A stretch of DNA of 64,000 bases from Pseudomonas trivialis (GCF_001439805.1 NZ_JYLK01000005.1:186001-250000), one strand, 5' to 3'; counted from the stretch's first letter, positions 37,917 to 47,515 are shown. The notes: generated by a model not told the origin, from the letters alone. Translations and numbers: made by a program.

Positions 37917-38381
37917 TCAGAACATCGGCCGCGCCGAAGCAACCGCCACCACCACCAACCCCACAATCACATTGACGCCCACCAGCCGGCGAATCTGCCC
38001 CAGCACAGCAGCGCCCGCCGGCCAGTCCTCGGCCGCCACCGCCGCGCGCAATTGCGGAAACTTCAACGCCTGGATGCGGATAAACAACGCCGTCATCACC
38101 AGGTACAACCCCATCATGACCTGCACGTAACGCGGCGCCGTTTCAAAGCCGCTGAAGCGCAGTTGCAGTAGCCCCACACCGCTGATCGGCAAAACCAGCA
38201 CCGCCACCCATACCCACACGAAAAAACGTTGAAACACATTTGCCCACAACCTGAGCCGGGCAGGGCCCTCAAGGGCCGCCACAGCGGCGGGACGCAGGAT
38301 CATCCAGGCGAAAAACATACCGCCAACCCATATCAGGGCGGCCAGTACATGCAGGGTGTAAGCGAGGCTGAAGACGGTCAT
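37917..38381 (-). CDS. CopD-domain membrane protein
   Basis: Encodes 154 residues with four hydrophobic segments. The first contains LAYTLHVLAALIWVGGMFFAW, in which the conserved His and Trp-Val-Gly-Gly match CopD, and the last is an IRRLVGVNVIVGLVVV span. CopD-family proteins take part in copper import or membrane haem binding; the role here is inferred. It is divergent from dinG with 99 bases between. Confidence 0.8.
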   Translation of the reverse strand: MTVFSLAYTLHVLAALIWVGGMFFAWMILRPAAVAALEGPARLRLWANVFQRFFVWVWVAVLVLPISGVGLLQLRFSGFETAPRYVQVMMGLYLVMTALFIRIQALKFPQLRAAVAAEDWPAGAAVLGQIRRLVGVNVIVGLVVVAVASARPMF

Positions 38382-38480
38382 TGTGGTACTCCGTTCTGCG
38401 CGGGATTAATTAGCGGGGTATGATAGCGGCCGATCCGAACCACTGAAAATTTATCCAGCGTTTTTTGCGCCCGACTATCC

Positions 38481-40625
38481 ATGATCAGCACTGAACTCAA
38501 AACCACGATCCAGGGCGCCTACTCGCGTTTTCTCGAAGCCAAGAGCTTGAAACCGCGCTATGGCCAGCGCCTGATGATCGCCGAAGTGGCGAAAGTCCTC
38601 GGGGATATCGACACCGACGACGAAGGCCGCCGCGAGGGTGACCCTGCGGTCGTGGCCGTTGAAGCCGGCACCGGTACCGGCAAGACCGTGGCCTACAGCC
38701 TGGCCGCGATTCCCACGGCCAAGGCCGCCGGCAAGCGCCTGGTGATCGCCACCGCCACCGTCGCCCTGCAGGAGCAGATCGTTTACAAGGACCTGCCTGA
38801 CCTGATGCGCAACAGCGGCCTGAATTTCACCTTCGCCCTGGCCAAGGGGCGCGGCCGCTACATGTGCCTGTCCAAGCTCGACGTGCTGTTGCAGGAAGGC
38901 CATGCGCAAACCGCCACCGCCTCGCTGTTCGAAGAGGAAGGCTTCAAGATCGAAGTTGATGAGGTCAGCCAGAAACTGTTCACCAGCATGATCGAGAAAC
39001 TGGCCGGCAATAAATGGGACGGTGACCGCGACAGCTGGCCCACCGCCCTCGAAGATGCCGACTGGGCACGCCTGACCACCGACCACAGCCAGTGCACCAA
39101 CCGTCATTGCCCCAACTTCGGCCAGTGCGCCTTCTACAAGGCCCGCGAAGGCATGGGCAAGGTCGACGTGATCGTCACCAACCACGACATGGTGCTGGCC
39201 GACCTGGCCCTGGGCGGCGGCGCCGTGCTGCCGGACCCGCGCGACACCCTCTACGTATTCGACGAAGGCCACCACCTGCCGGACAAGGCCATCGGCCATT
39301 TCGCCCATTACACGCGCCTGCGTTCCACCGCCGACTGGCTGGAAACCACCGCCAAGAACCTTACCAAGTTGCTCGCCCAGCACCCGCTGCCGGGCGACCT
39401 GGGCAAGCTGATCGAGCAGGTGCCGGAGCTGGCGCGCGAGATCAAGACCCAGCAGCAGTTCATGTTCAGCGCCTGCGAGCAGGTGGCCGATTTCAAGCCC
39501 GGCGAAGACGTGGAAGGCCGTGAGCGCCCGCGTCACCGTTTTGTTGGTGGGCTGATTCCCGAGCACATGCGCGAAATGGGAATTGAGCTGAAGAAGGGTT
39601 TTTCGCGCCTGACCGACCTGTTCACGCGCCTCACCGATCTGCTCAAGGAAGGCATGGACGGCGAGGTCAACATCGGCATCGCCAGCAATCAGGCCGAGGA
39701 ATGGTACCCGCTGTTCGGCAGCCTGTTGTCCCGCTCCCAGGGCAACTGGGAGCTGTGGACCGCCTTCACCGTCGAAGACCCGGAAGACAACCCGCCCATG
39801 GCGCGTTGGCTGACCCTGTCGGAAAGCGGCGCGCTGTTTGATATCGAGGTCAATGCCAGCCCGATCCTCGCCGCTGAAATGCTGCGGCGTAACCTGTGGA
39901 ACGTGGCGTATGGCTGCCTGGTCACCTCGGCCACGCTGACCGCCCTGGGCACCTTCGACCGTTTTCGCATGCGTGCCGGCCTGCCGAAAAAGGCGGTCAC
40001 CGCCGTGGTGCCGAGCCCCTTCCACCATGCCGACGCCGGCGTGCTGCGCGTGCCGGACCTCAAGGCCGACCCGCGCGATGCGCCGGCCCACACCGCCGCG
40101 ATCATCCGTGACCTGCCGGGCCTGGTTGAAGGGTCGCGCGGCACCCTGGTGCTGTTCTCCTCGCGCAAACAGATGCAGGACGTGTTCGACGGCCTCGACC
40201 GTGACTGGCGCAAGCAAGTGTTCATCCAGGGCAACCTGTCCAAGCAGGAAACCCTGAACAAGCACAAGGCGCGGGTCGATGGCGGCGATTCCAGCGTGCT
40301 GTTCGGTCTTGCCAGCTTTGCCGAAGGCGTGGACTTGCCGGGCGCCTACTGCGAACACGTAGTGATCGCGAAGATCCCGTTTTCGGTGCCGGATGACCCG
40401 GTCGAAGCGGCACTGGCCGAATGGATCGAGGCGCGCGGCGGCAATCCGTTCATGGAAATCTCGGTGCCGGATGCTTCACTCAAGCTCGTGCAGGCCTGCG
40501 GTCGCCTGCTGCGTACCGAGGAAGACCGGGGCACCATCACGCTGCTTGATCGGCGCCTGGTCACCCAGCGCTATGGCAAGGCGATCCTGAATGCCTTGCC
40601 GCCGTTCCGGCGTGAAATTTCCTAA
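38481..40625 (+). CDS. dinG: ATP-dependent DNA helicase DinG
   Basis: Encodes 714 residues of an XPD-like 5'-to-3' helicase. Walker A is EAGTGTGKTVAYS; the iron-sulfur cluster cysteines are in MCLSKLD and the CTNRHCPNFGQC group; the DEAH-type box is VFDEGHHLPD; C-terminal motifs include FGLASFAEGVDLPG and QACGRLLRTEEDRG. It unwinds R-loops and forked DNA. The frame ends just before the next gene. Confidence 0.95.
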   Translation: MISTELKTTIQGAYSRFLEAKSLKPRYGQRLMIAEVAKVLGDIDTDDEGRREGDPAVVAVEAGTGTGKTVAYSLAAIPTAKAAGKRLVIATATVALQEQIVYKDLPDLMRNSGLNFTFALAKGRGRYMCLSKLDVLLQEGHAQTATASLFEEEGFKIEVDEVSQKLFTSMIEKLAGNKWDGDRDSWPTALEDADWARLTTDHSQCTNRHCPNFGQCAFYKAREGMGKVDVIVTNHDMVLADLALGGGAVLPDPRDTLYVFDEGHHLPDKAIGHFAHYTRLRSTADWLETTAKNLTKLLAQHPLPGDLGKLIEQVPELAREIKTQQQFMFSACEQVADFKPGEDVEGRERPRHRFVGGLIPEHMREMGIELKKGFSRLTDLFTRLTDLLKEGMDGEVNIGIASNQAEEWYPLFGSLLSRSQGNWELWTAFTVEDPEDNPPMARWLTLSESGALFDIEVNASPILAAEMLRRNLWNVAYGCLVTSATLTALGTFDRFRMRAGLPKKAVTAVVPSPFHHADAGVLRVPDLKADPRDAPAHTAAIIRDLPGLVEGSRGTLVLFSSRKQMQDVFDGLDRDWRKQVFIQGNLSKQETLNKHKARVDGGDSSVLFGLASFAEGVDLPGAYCEHVVIAKIPFSVPDDPVEAALAEWIEARGGNPFMEISVPDASLKLVQACGRLLRTEEDRGTITLLDRRLVTQRYGKAILNALPPFRREIS

Positions 40626-40716
40626 ACCACCGTGGGCGAATTCGCCCACTTCGTGGTCACTGTTATCGACGTATTTCATCAGGCCATTCACCGGCCGTCT
40701 GGAGAACCTTGCTCGT

Positions 40717-43014
40717 ATGATTCGCACGCTGCCCGCTCTTTTTGCCCTGCTGTTCGCCGCGCCCGTGATGGCCGCGGCGGCCGGGCAACAAACGCTGTTC
40801 AACTTCGTGCGCCCCGCTGACGTGGTCAAGGTGGCGACCCAGGACGCCAGCCTGCCGCAGTACAACGCCGAGCAAACCGCCGAAGGCGAGGTGCTGCGCC
40901 GTATCACCTTCAACCCGGCAGCCGAGCCAAGCCTGGTGCTCAGCCCTCAGAGCGGCACCTGGGACTGGTCGCAGTCCGGCGCCATGAGCCTGCGTATCCA
41001 GAGCGCCATGGACTGGGCGTTGACCCTCTACGTCAAGGTGCAGAGCAGCGACGGCAAGACCCTGGTCAGCCGCATCGACCTGCCGGCCGGCCCGGCGCAG
41101 ACCTTGCTGGTCCCGCTGCAGGCCAATTCGCCCTTGAGCCAGGGCATGAAGGCCGGCCCGCCGATGCCGATCAGCCTCGACGGCCAGCGCGTGTTGCTGG
41201 CCGCCAGCAGTGGAGAAATCGACCGCAGCCAGGTGGTGTCGGTGACCTTGTCGATGCTCAATCCCAATGCCGCCCAAAGCATTCTGCTGGAGCGCTTTCG
41301 CGTGCAGGATATCGAACCGGTGATCAAGGCGGCCTATGGCGAACTGGTCGACGCCTATGGGCAATCCACCCGTGCGCGCTGGCCGGAAAAGGTCAGCAGC
41401 GACGAGCAACTCAAGGCCGCCGCCGCCCGGGAGCAACAACAGCTCAAAGGCTGGCTGGCTGAGCGCGACAAGTCCTCACTGGACACATTCGGTGGCTGGA
41501 ACAAGGGGCCGGCCTTCGAGGCCAGCGGTTTCTTCCGCACCGAGAAGCGCGACGGGCGCTGGTACCTGGTCACGCCGCTGGGCCATCCGTTCTACTCGCT
41601 GGGCGTCAATACCATCGCCCCGGACAATAACCAGACCTACGTGGGCGGTCGCGAATGGATGTTCGCTGCGTTGCCCAAGGCTGGTGAACCCTTCGACAAA
41701 TATTACGGCAGCAGCGACAACCGCACCGGCAACGGTTCGGGCGAAGGCCGCAACTTCGCCTCGGGGCGCTGGTACGATTTCTACGGTGCCAACCTGCAAC
41801 GTATCTACGGCAGCGAACACTTTGACCACAAGCGTTGGGTCAACCACACCCTCGACCGCCTGCAAGCCTGGGGTTTCAACACCGTTGGTAATTGGAGCGA
41901 CGAGGACCTGGCCGACGCCGAACGCGTGCCGTACACCTTGCCGCTGTCGATCGTCGGTGATTACGCCAGCATCAGCACTGGCACCGATTGGTGGGGCGGC
42001 ATGCCCGATCCGTTCGACCCGCGCTTCGCCATGGCCACCGAGCGCGCCGTGGCCATTGCGGCCCGCGACCATCGCGACGACCCCTGGCTGATCGGCTATT
42101 TTGCCGACAACGAACTGGCCTGGGCCGGTCCCGGTGATGATCCCAAGTCCCGCTATGCGCTGGCCTACGGCACCTTGCGCATGACCACCGACGTCCCGGC
42201 CAAGCGTGCGTTCCTCAAGCAACTGCGAGACAAATACCGCAACGAAGAAGGCCTCTCCAAAGCCTGGGGCATTCAACTGGCGGGCTGGGAATTGATGGAA
42301 GATCCGGGCTTTGAACCGCCGATGCCCAACCCGGAGCACCCGGAAATCGAAGCCGACTTCAAGTATTTCCAGAAGACCTTCGCCGATGCCTACTTCAAGA
42401 CCATTTCCGATTCGCTGAAATGGCATGCGCCCAACCAGTTGCTGCTGGGCGGGCGCTATGCGGTGAGCACGCCCGAAGCCGTGGCCTCGTGTGCGCAGTA
42501 TTGCGATGTGCTGAGTTTCAACATGTATACGCTCAAGCCTCAGGACGGCTACGACTTCGCCGCGTTGCGCGCGCTGGACAAACCGGTGCTGATCACCGAG
42601 TTCAACGTCGGCTCCGCCGACCGTGGCCCGTTCTGGGGCGGCGTGACGCAATTGGCCCGGGAAGAGGAGCGTGGTGCGGCGTACGACACCTTTCTCACGC
42701 AGGCCATGGCTGAGCCATCGATTGTTGGCGTGCACTGGTTTCAGTACCTGGACCAGCCGGTGACCGGCCGCTTGCTGGATGGCGAAAACGGGCACTTCGG
42801 GCTGGTGGGTATAACCGATGTGCCGTTCCAGGGCTTTGTCGACAGCGTGCGCAAGAGCAATCTGACGGCGGTCGAGCAACTGGGCAAGGCAGCCGGGCAA
42901 GCCAGGGCGGCCGGCGCGGTGCGTGAGCATGAAGGCGGCAAGGCCGGGCCGGCGGGCGAGGGCGTGGGAAAGGGGGCCGGGCATGCCGGTGGGCATTCCG
43001 GGAATGGCCATTGA
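40717..43014 (+). CDS. Secreted GH-A clan glycoside hydrolase, beta-agarase-like
   Basis: Encodes 765 residues. A signal peptide (MIRTLPALFALLFAAPVMA) precedes an N-terminal beta-sandwich (about 20-240) and a TIM barrel that begins GRWYLVTPLGHPFYSLGVNT. Glu466 in FADNELAW and Glu628 in LITEFNVG fit the acid/base and nucleophile of clan GH-A. The C-terminal 45 residues are a Gly/Ala/His-rich low-complexity tail (HAGGHSGNGH). Family resemblance is to GH50-like agarases, but the substrate of a soil pseudomonad is more likely another galactan or an exopolysaccharide. The ATG at 40717 follows TGGAGAA. Confidence 0.82.
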   Translation: MIRTLPALFALLFAAPVMAAAAGQQTLFNFVRPADVVKVATQDASLPQYNAEQTAEGEVLRRITFNPAAEPSLVLSPQSGTWDWSQSGAMSLRIQSAMDWALTLYVKVQSSDGKTLVSRIDLPAGPAQTLLVPLQANSPLSQGMKAGPPMPISLDGQRVLLAASSGEIDRSQVVSVTLSMLNPNAAQSILLERFRVQDIEPVIKAAYGELVDAYGQSTRARWPEKVSSDEQLKAAAAREQQQLKGWLAERDKSSLDTFGGWNKGPAFEASGFFRTEKRDGRWYLVTPLGHPFYSLGVNTIAPDNNQTYVGGREWMFAALPKAGEPFDKYYGSSDNRTGNGSGEGRNFASGRWYDFYGANLQRIYGSEHFDHKRWVNHTLDRLQAWGFNTVGNWSDEDLADAERVPYTLPLSIVGDYASISTGTDWWGGMPDPFDPRFAMATERAVAIAARDHRDDPWLIGYFADNELAWAGPGDDPKSRYALAYGTLRMTTDVPAKRAFLKQLRDKYRNEEGLSKAWGIQLAGWELMEDPGFEPPMPNPEHPEIEADFKYFQKTFADAYFKTISDSLKWHAPNQLLLGGRYAVSTPEAVASCAQYCDVLSFNMYTLKPQDGYDFAALRALDKPVLITEFNVGSADRGPFWGGVTQLAREEERGAAYDTFLTQAMAEPSIVGVHWFQYLDQPVTGRLLDGENGHFGLVGITDVPFQGFVDSVRKSNLTAVEQLGKAAGQARAAGAVREHEGGKAGPAGEGVGKGAGHAGGHSGNGH

Positions 43015-43096
43015 TTCCGCGCTGATGGGTTCACAAATCCTACAAGGGCTGGAACAATGTCCGCCACTTTTAACGGCGTTTTCCGAGGGGGCTTCG

Positions 43097-44242
43097 GTGC
43101 AGGTTCAGGGTCATTACGCGCTCCAGTTTGAAGCTGTGCGCGAAGCGTTTGCCGCGTTGTTCGATGACCCGCAGGAGCGTGGTGCCGGGCTCTGCATCCA
43201 GATCGGTGGCGAAACGGTCGTCGACCTGTGGGCCGGCACCGCCGACAAGGACGGGGCCGAGGCCTGGCACAGCGACACCATTGTCAACCTGTTCTCCTGT
43301 ACCAAGACCTTTACGGCGGTTGCGGCCCTGCAACTGGTGGCCGAGGGCAAGCTGCGGCTGGATGCGCCAGTGGCCAACTACTGGCCTGAATTTGCCGCCG
43401 CCGGCAAGCAAGCCATCACCCTGCGCCAGTTGCTCTGCCATCAGGCCGGGTTGCCGGCGATCCGCGAGATGTTGCCTGCCGAGGCGCTCTATGACTGGCA
43501 ACTGATGGTCGACACCCTGGCGGCCGAGGCCCCGTGGTGGGAGCCGGGCCAGGGCCATGGCTATGAGGCGATTACCTACGGCTGGCTGGTCGGTGAGCTG
43601 CTGCGCCGCGCCGATGGGCGTGGGCCGGGGGAGTCCATCGTGGCGCGGGTTGCACGGCCATTGGGTCTGGACTTTCATGTGGGCCTGGCAGATGAAGAGT
43701 TTTATCGTGTTGCCCATATAGCGCGCAGTAAAGGCACCGTGGGCGACGAAGCCGCACAACGTTTATTGCAAGTAATGATGCGTGAACCGGCGGCCATGAC
43801 GACACGCGCATTTGCCAATCCGCCATCCATTCTGACCAGCACTAATAAACCCGAGTGGCGACGCATGCAGCAGCCGGCCGCTAATGGCCACGGTAATGCG
43901 CGCAGTCTGGCGGGTTTTTATAGTGGTTTGCTCGACGGTAGTTTGCTGGAAGCCGACATGCTCGAAGAGTTGACCCGCGAACACAGTATCGGGCCGGATA
44001 AAACATTATTGACCCAAACCCGCTTCGGCCTGGGCTGCATGCTGGATCAGCCGCAACTGCCCAACGCGACGTTCGGCCTTGGCCCACGTGCGTTCGGGCA
44101 CCCTGGCGCGGGTGGTTCTGTGGGGTTTGCCGACCCGGAGCATGATGTTGCATTTGGTTTCGTGACTAATACATTAGGTCCCTACGTACTTATGGACCCG
44201 CGTGCACAGAAGTTGGTCGGAATATTGGCCGATTGTCTGTAA
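43097..44242 (+). CDS. EstB-like serine hydrolase (class C beta-lactamase fold esterase)
   Basis: Encodes about 381 residues from a GTG at 43097, preceded by GAGGGG; earlier in-frame starts fall within or next to the previous gene. The SxxK motif is SCTK (Ser67, Lys70) and a Tyr follows in GYEAITYGW; HPGAGGS near the C-terminus replaces the KTG box of true beta-lactamases. Such proteins are esterases with little beta-lactamase activity. No signal peptide is visible, so it is probably cytoplasmic. The equivalent gene follows dinG in other pseudomonads. Confidence 0.88.
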   Translation: MQVQGHYALQFEAVREAFAALFDDPQERGAGLCIQIGGETVVDLWAGTADKDGAEAWHSDTIVNLFSCTKTFTAVAALQLVAEGKLRLDAPVANYWPEFAAAGKQAITLRQLLCHQAGLPAIREMLPAEALYDWQLMVDTLAAEAPWWEPGQGHGYEAITYGWLVGELLRRADGRGPGESIVARVARPLGLDFHVGLADEEFYRVAHIARSKGTVGDEAAQRLLQVMMREPAAMTTRAFANPPSILTSTNKPEWRRMQQPAANGHGNARSLAGFYSGLLDGSLLEADMLEELTREHSIGPDKTLLTQTRFGLGCMLDQPQLPNATFGLGPRAFGHPGAGGSVGFADPEHDVAFGFVTNTLGPYVLMDPRAQKLVGILADCL

Positions 44243-44383
44243 ACCGCTTGCCGTTTCACAATTTTTTGTTACAAATGCGATTATAAGAAGACGCTGACGG
44301 AATAATGTAATTTCAATGTTCTGTACGCGTCGGTTTAACGGGTCAACCTGACCCTTCGGTTTTTCTCATTGTGTGGATATCTC

Positions 44384-45568
44384 ATGTTATCGAACAAGTC
44401 CTTGGCACTGGCGCTGTGCCTCACTATTACGGGTTGCGCGCAAACGCCACAAAATGATGCCGAAGGAGGGCACTGGTGGTCATTTGGATCTGACAAGGCT
44501 GCTACCAAGGACGCAGTGACCCAAACCGACGCCAAGCCGGACGCCAAGCCCGCTCCAGGTGCCAAGCCAGCCGCGCCGGCTCCGGCCGCTGCTGCGGCCC
44601 CTGCACCTGCCACCGCAGCCGCCCCTGCGCCGGCGGCCAAGGCCGACAGCGGTTTCAACTGGTGGCCGTTCGGCGCCAAGAGCACCGACGACAAGGCCGC
44701 CGCCGACAAGGCTGATCTGAAAGCTGACGTCAAAGCCGCCACGCCGGCTTCGGACGCTGCGCCTGCCGTCGCCAAGACCGACACCGAAACCCACTGGTGG
44801 TGGCCGTTCGAAAGCAAGCCCAAGCCATTGGCCAAGGTCGACGTCAGCAACGTGCAGATGCCTGACCCGAAAATTACCCAGGCCTGGCTGGACGACTACG
44901 AGCCACGCCTGCGTGAAGCGATCAAGGACAGCAACCTGCAACTGGAACGTCGCGACAATGTACTGGTGGTGATCGCCCCGGTTGACGGCTCCTATAACCC
45001 CAAGCGTCCGGCCATGCTGCTGCCGGTGACCCTGGGCCCGTTCACTCGGGTGGCCAAGGCCGTTGAAGCCGATCCAAAAACCGCTGTACTGGTGCTCGGT
45101 CACGTGGATGCCACCGGCACCGCTCCGGCGAGCCAGGCACTGACCAAGGAACGTGCACAGTCCATCGCTTCGATCTTCAGCCTCAGCGGCCTGAAGCAGG
45201 ACCGCCTGATGCTGCGCGGCATGGGTGACCTGATGCCGCGTGCGGCCAACGACAGCAACCAGGGCCGTGCGCTGAACCGTCGCATGGAAATCATGTTCAC
45301 CCAGCGTACAACCATGTTGGCGCTGCTGAGCAAGTACAACTCGGGCAAGACCCCGCCTGTGGCTGAAATGGTCGCCGTGCAGAATGTTCCTGCACCGGCG
45401 CCGGCTGCCAAACCTGCGGCCAAGGCTCCAGCGAAAAAGGCTGCCACCAAAAAAGCCGCTGCCAAGCCAGCCGCCAAAAAGGCCCCGGCCAAACCGGCTG
45501 CGAAGAAAACCGCTCCGGCCAAGGCCAAGGCCGATGCCCCCGCTGCGGCTGATCAGGCGAAAAACTGA
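44384..45568 (+). CDS. OmpA-family lipoprotein with Lys/Ala/Pro-rich tail
   Basis: Encodes 394 residues. A lipobox (LTITGC, Cys18) anchors it. Residues about 40-95 are Ala/Pro/Lys-rich, and the motif WWPFGAK / WWWPFESK / WWSFGSD occurs three times. An OmpA/MotB peptidoglycan-binding domain follows (VLVLGHVDATGTAPASQALTKERAQS and NRRMEI). The last about 65 residues are a run of PAAKKAPAKPAAKK-type repeats resembling histone H1 tails. The tail's positive charge suggests contact with peptidoglycan, LPS or DNA; this is inference. The ATG at 44384 is chosen over a GTG five codons upstream. Confidence 0.85.
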   Translation: MLSNKSLALALCLTITGCAQTPQNDAEGGHWWSFGSDKAATKDAVTQTDAKPDAKPAPGAKPAAPAPAAAAAPAPATAAAPAPAAKADSGFNWWPFGAKSTDDKAAADKADLKADVKAATPASDAAPAVAKTDTETHWWWPFESKPKPLAKVDVSNVQMPDPKITQAWLDDYEPRLREAIKDSNLQLERRDNVLVVIAPVDGSYNPKRPAMLLPVTLGPFTRVAKAVEADPKTAVLVLGHVDATGTAPASQALTKERAQSIASIFSLSGLKQDRLMLRGMGDLMPRAANDSNQGRALNRRMEIMFTQRTTMLALLSKYNSGKTPPVAEMVAVQNVPAPAPAAKPAAKAPAKKAATKKAAAKPAAKKAPAKPAAKKTAPAKAKADAPAAADQAKN

Positions 45569-45595
45569 GTCGTTGAACCACAAGGATAAAGCCGC

Positions 45596-46243
45596 ATGAC
45601 CCAGGCACTGGCCGATATGCGCCGTGATTACACACGGGACGGTTTGAGCGAGGCCCACGCCCCGAGCGAGCCGTTTGCCTTGTTCCGCCAGTGGTTTGCC
45701 GATGCGGTGAGCACCGAGCAGGCCCCGGTCGAGGCCAATGCCATGACCCTGGCCACGGTCGACGAGGATGGTCGCCCGCACTGCCGCATCCTGTTGCTCA
45801 AGGGCCTGGATGCGCAGGGCTTTACCTTCTTTACCAACTATCAGAGCGCCAAGGGCGAGCAACTGGCGGCGCGTCCGTTCGCGGCCATGACCTTTTTCTG
45901 GCCGACCCTTGAGCGCCAGGTGCGCATCGAGGGACGGGTGGTCAAGGTTTCGCACGAGGAATCGGATGCTTATTATCAGGTTCGTCCCTTGGGCAGCCGG
46001 CTGGGTGCCTGGGCTTCGCCGCAGAGCAAGGTCATTCGTGACCGTGAAGAACTGCAGGCGCTGCTCAAGGCCACCGAAGAACGCTTCAGCGATACCCGGC
46101 CCGACTGCCCCGAGCACTGGGGAGGCTATCGCTTGCTGCCGGAGCGTATCGAGTTCTGGCAAGGCCGTTCCAGCCGCCTGCATGATCGGCTGAACTACCG
46201 CCTGCAAGGCACCGACTGGACACGCGAGCGCCTTGCGCCCTGA
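45596..46243 (+). CDS. pdxH: Pyridoxamine 5'-phosphate oxidase
   Basis: Encodes 215 residues of the FMN enzyme making pyridoxal 5'-phosphate. N-terminal [17 protein letters not shown] segment, FMN-binding [19 protein letters not shown] and [32 protein letters not shown] and the C-terminal [16 protein letters not shown] with RLHDR are all present. It follows the OmpA-like gene by 27 bases with AAGGAT at 45584, matching the order in P. aeruginosa. Confidence 0.97.
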   Translation: MTQALADMRRDYTRDGLSEAHAPSEPFALFRQWFADAVSTEQAPVEANAMTLATVDEDGRPHCRILLLKGLDAQGFTFFTNYQSAKGEQLAARPFAAMTFFWPTLERQVRIEGRVVKVSHEESDAYYQVRPLGSRLGAWASPQSKVIRDREELQALLKATEERFSDTRPDCPEHWGGYRLLPERIEFWQGRSSRLHDRLNYRLQGTDWTRERLAP

Positions 46244-46506
46244 GCTTCACCTTCCGTCACTCCACTTGAATAATGCCCGCTGCGCTGGAGTCTTACTCGA
46301 CAGATTCCGGGCGCTTTCGGCCGTGCGACTACACTGATGGAGCGCTGTCGGATTTTATCCGCAGAGGGACGGGAACACCGTTCGTCGAGTTTTCGGGTGA
46401 TGGCAGTCTGTACTCTGGCTGAATGAAAGCAATTTTCTGCCGCGCGTGTCGTGACAGGCGGCAAGTGGCGGCGTCTAATGAATACCTGTCCTTTGGAGTT
46501 GATGCT

Positions 46507-46971
46507 ATGCGTAAGTCCGTTTTACTGGCTGCCTGCTTTACCACCCTGTCGTTGCTGCTGGGTGGCTGCGCCTCGAGTCTGACCGGCGACTCGTACTCCC
46601 GTGACGAAGCACGTCGTGTGCAGACCGTTCGCATGGGCACCATCGAATCCCTGCGTCCGGTGAAAATCGAAGGCACCAAGACCCCAATCGGCGGCGCTGC
46701 AGGCGCAGTCATCGGCGGCGTGGGCGGCAGCGCCATCGGCGGCGGCCGTGGCAGCATCGTCACCGCCGTCATCGGCGCCGTCGCCGGTGGCCTGCTAGGC
46801 TCGGCCACCGAAGAAGGCCTGACCCGCACCCAGGGTGTGGAAATCACCGTTCGCGAAGACGACGGCAGCACCCGCGCTTATGTGCAGGCCGTGCAGGAAA
46901 ATGAAATCTTCCGTATCGGTGATCGCGTGCGCATCATGACGGTTGATGGCACCAGCCGCGTTACGCGCTAA
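46507..46971 (+). CDS. SlyB-like glycine-zipper outer-membrane lipoprotein
   Basis: Encodes 154 residues. The lipobox is LLGGC (Cys21). A glycine-zipper 2TM domain (GAAGAVIGGVGGSAIGGG and VIGAVAGGLLGSATEEG) is followed by a small beta domain (VEITVREDDGSTRAYVQ and FRIGDRVRI). SlyB/PcpY-family proteins sit in the outer membrane and respond to envelope stress through PhoPQ in other bacteria. TTGGAG at 46495 supports the start. Confidence 0.88.
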   Translation: MRKSVLLAACFTTLSLLLGGCASSLTGDSYSRDEARRVQTVRMGTIESLRPVKIEGTKTPIGGAAGAVIGGVGGSAIGGGRGSIVTAVIGAVAGGLLGSATEEGLTRTQGVEITVREDDGSTRAYVQAVQENEIFRIGDRVRIMTVDGTSRVTR

Positions 46972-46990
46972 ACGTCGGTCGTGGAAACAC

Positions 46991-47024
46991 AAAACCCCAA
47001 CCGGGTGACTGGTTGGGGTTTTTT
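46991..47024. terminator. Bidirectional intrinsic terminator
   Basis: AAAACCCCAACC and GGTTGGGGTTTT form a 12-bp perfect stem around GGGTGACT, with T runs at the 3' end on both strands. It lies 20 bases after the SlyB-like gene and 38 bases beyond the stop of the convergent immunity-like gene. Confidence 0.88.
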
Positions 47025-47061
47025 CGTTTCTGATGCTTTTCGCGGCGTTTATTTCCGGGCG

Positions 47062-47397
47062 TCAGGTAAACATCTCGATGTCATCCATCGCATCATTCAC
47101 GGATGCGGATAGCGCGGTGCCCCTTCTTCTTGCTTGTTCGAACGCCGGGATGATTTTCGTCATGTCTATCTCTCCGAATCGACGTGCGATGTGACCTATC
47201 GCTACGATAGCGGCTGATGCGATGTCATCGTCAGGGTGCCCGATAAACTGGAAGCACGTGTTTTGTGCCCATCCTCCGTCCATTTCATTCAGCCCAATCG
47301 AGATTAATGCCTCTGTTACCTTGCTTCTATCCGTCGTTGCTAAATAACGGACTGCTTTATCGTGATCCAATGATGGATCGTGGTATCGCATAGTCAT
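47062..47397 (-). CDS. Orphan immunity-like HEAT-repeat protein
   Basis: Encodes 111 residues. KAVRYLATTDRSKVTEALISI, GHPDDDIASAAIVAIGHIARRFGEID and KIIPAFEQARRRGTALSASVNDAMDDIEMF give two to three helical HEAT-like repeats with an acidic surface, the pattern of small immunity proteins next to polymorphic (Rhs/CDI/pyocin-like) nuclease toxins. GGGAGAT precedes the ATG. The ATG overlaps the stop of a short upstream frame (ATGA), as expected of a toxin-immunity pair, but the toxin body is missing. Base composition here is lower in G+C than in the neighbours. Confidence 0.7.
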   Translation of the reverse strand: MTMRYHDPSLDHDKAVRYLATTDRSKVTEALISIGLNEMDGGWAQNTCFQFIGHPDDDIASAAIVAIGHIARRFGEIDMTKIIPAFEQARRRGTALSASVNDAMDDIEMFT

Positions 47398-47515
47398 TTG
47401 GTATCTCCCAATAGTTTTCCCAGAGGGACATAACCGGTCGGATGGTGATAATCGATGAGTGCGTCCGGCAAGTTGCATGACTTGGCGAATACGCCACTGC
47501 TGTCCGGGCCGCTAA
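47394..47515 (-). pseudogene. Remnant of a toxin C-terminus upstream of the immunity-like gene
   Basis: On the minus strand an open frame runs from a stop near 47515 to the TGA at 47394-47396. Its last residues read IDYHHPTGYVPLGKLLGDTK. The clustered His-His-Pro and the sharp end, together with the 4-base overlap with the immunity-like gene, look like the tail of a nuclease toxin. No start codon, no upstream domain and an in-frame stop just ahead mean it cannot encode a working toxin. The assignment is inference. Confidence 0.5.

Noticed and set aside
38475..40358. Minus-strand open frame opposite dinG (627 codons)
   Set aside because: Same antisense artefact of high third-position GC; composition is rich in His, Gln and Gly without motifs, while dinG has complete helicase motifs.
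43097..44242. True class C beta-lactamase (antibiotic resistance)
   Set aside because: No signal peptide and no KTG box; the protein fits EstB-type esterases that share the fold.
44480..46207. Minus-strand Gly/Arg/Ser-rich frame opposite the OmpA-like and pdxH genes
   Set aside because: The apparent Gly/Ser repeats are the reverse complement of the Ala/Pro/Lys repeats of the real gene; it spans two true genes.
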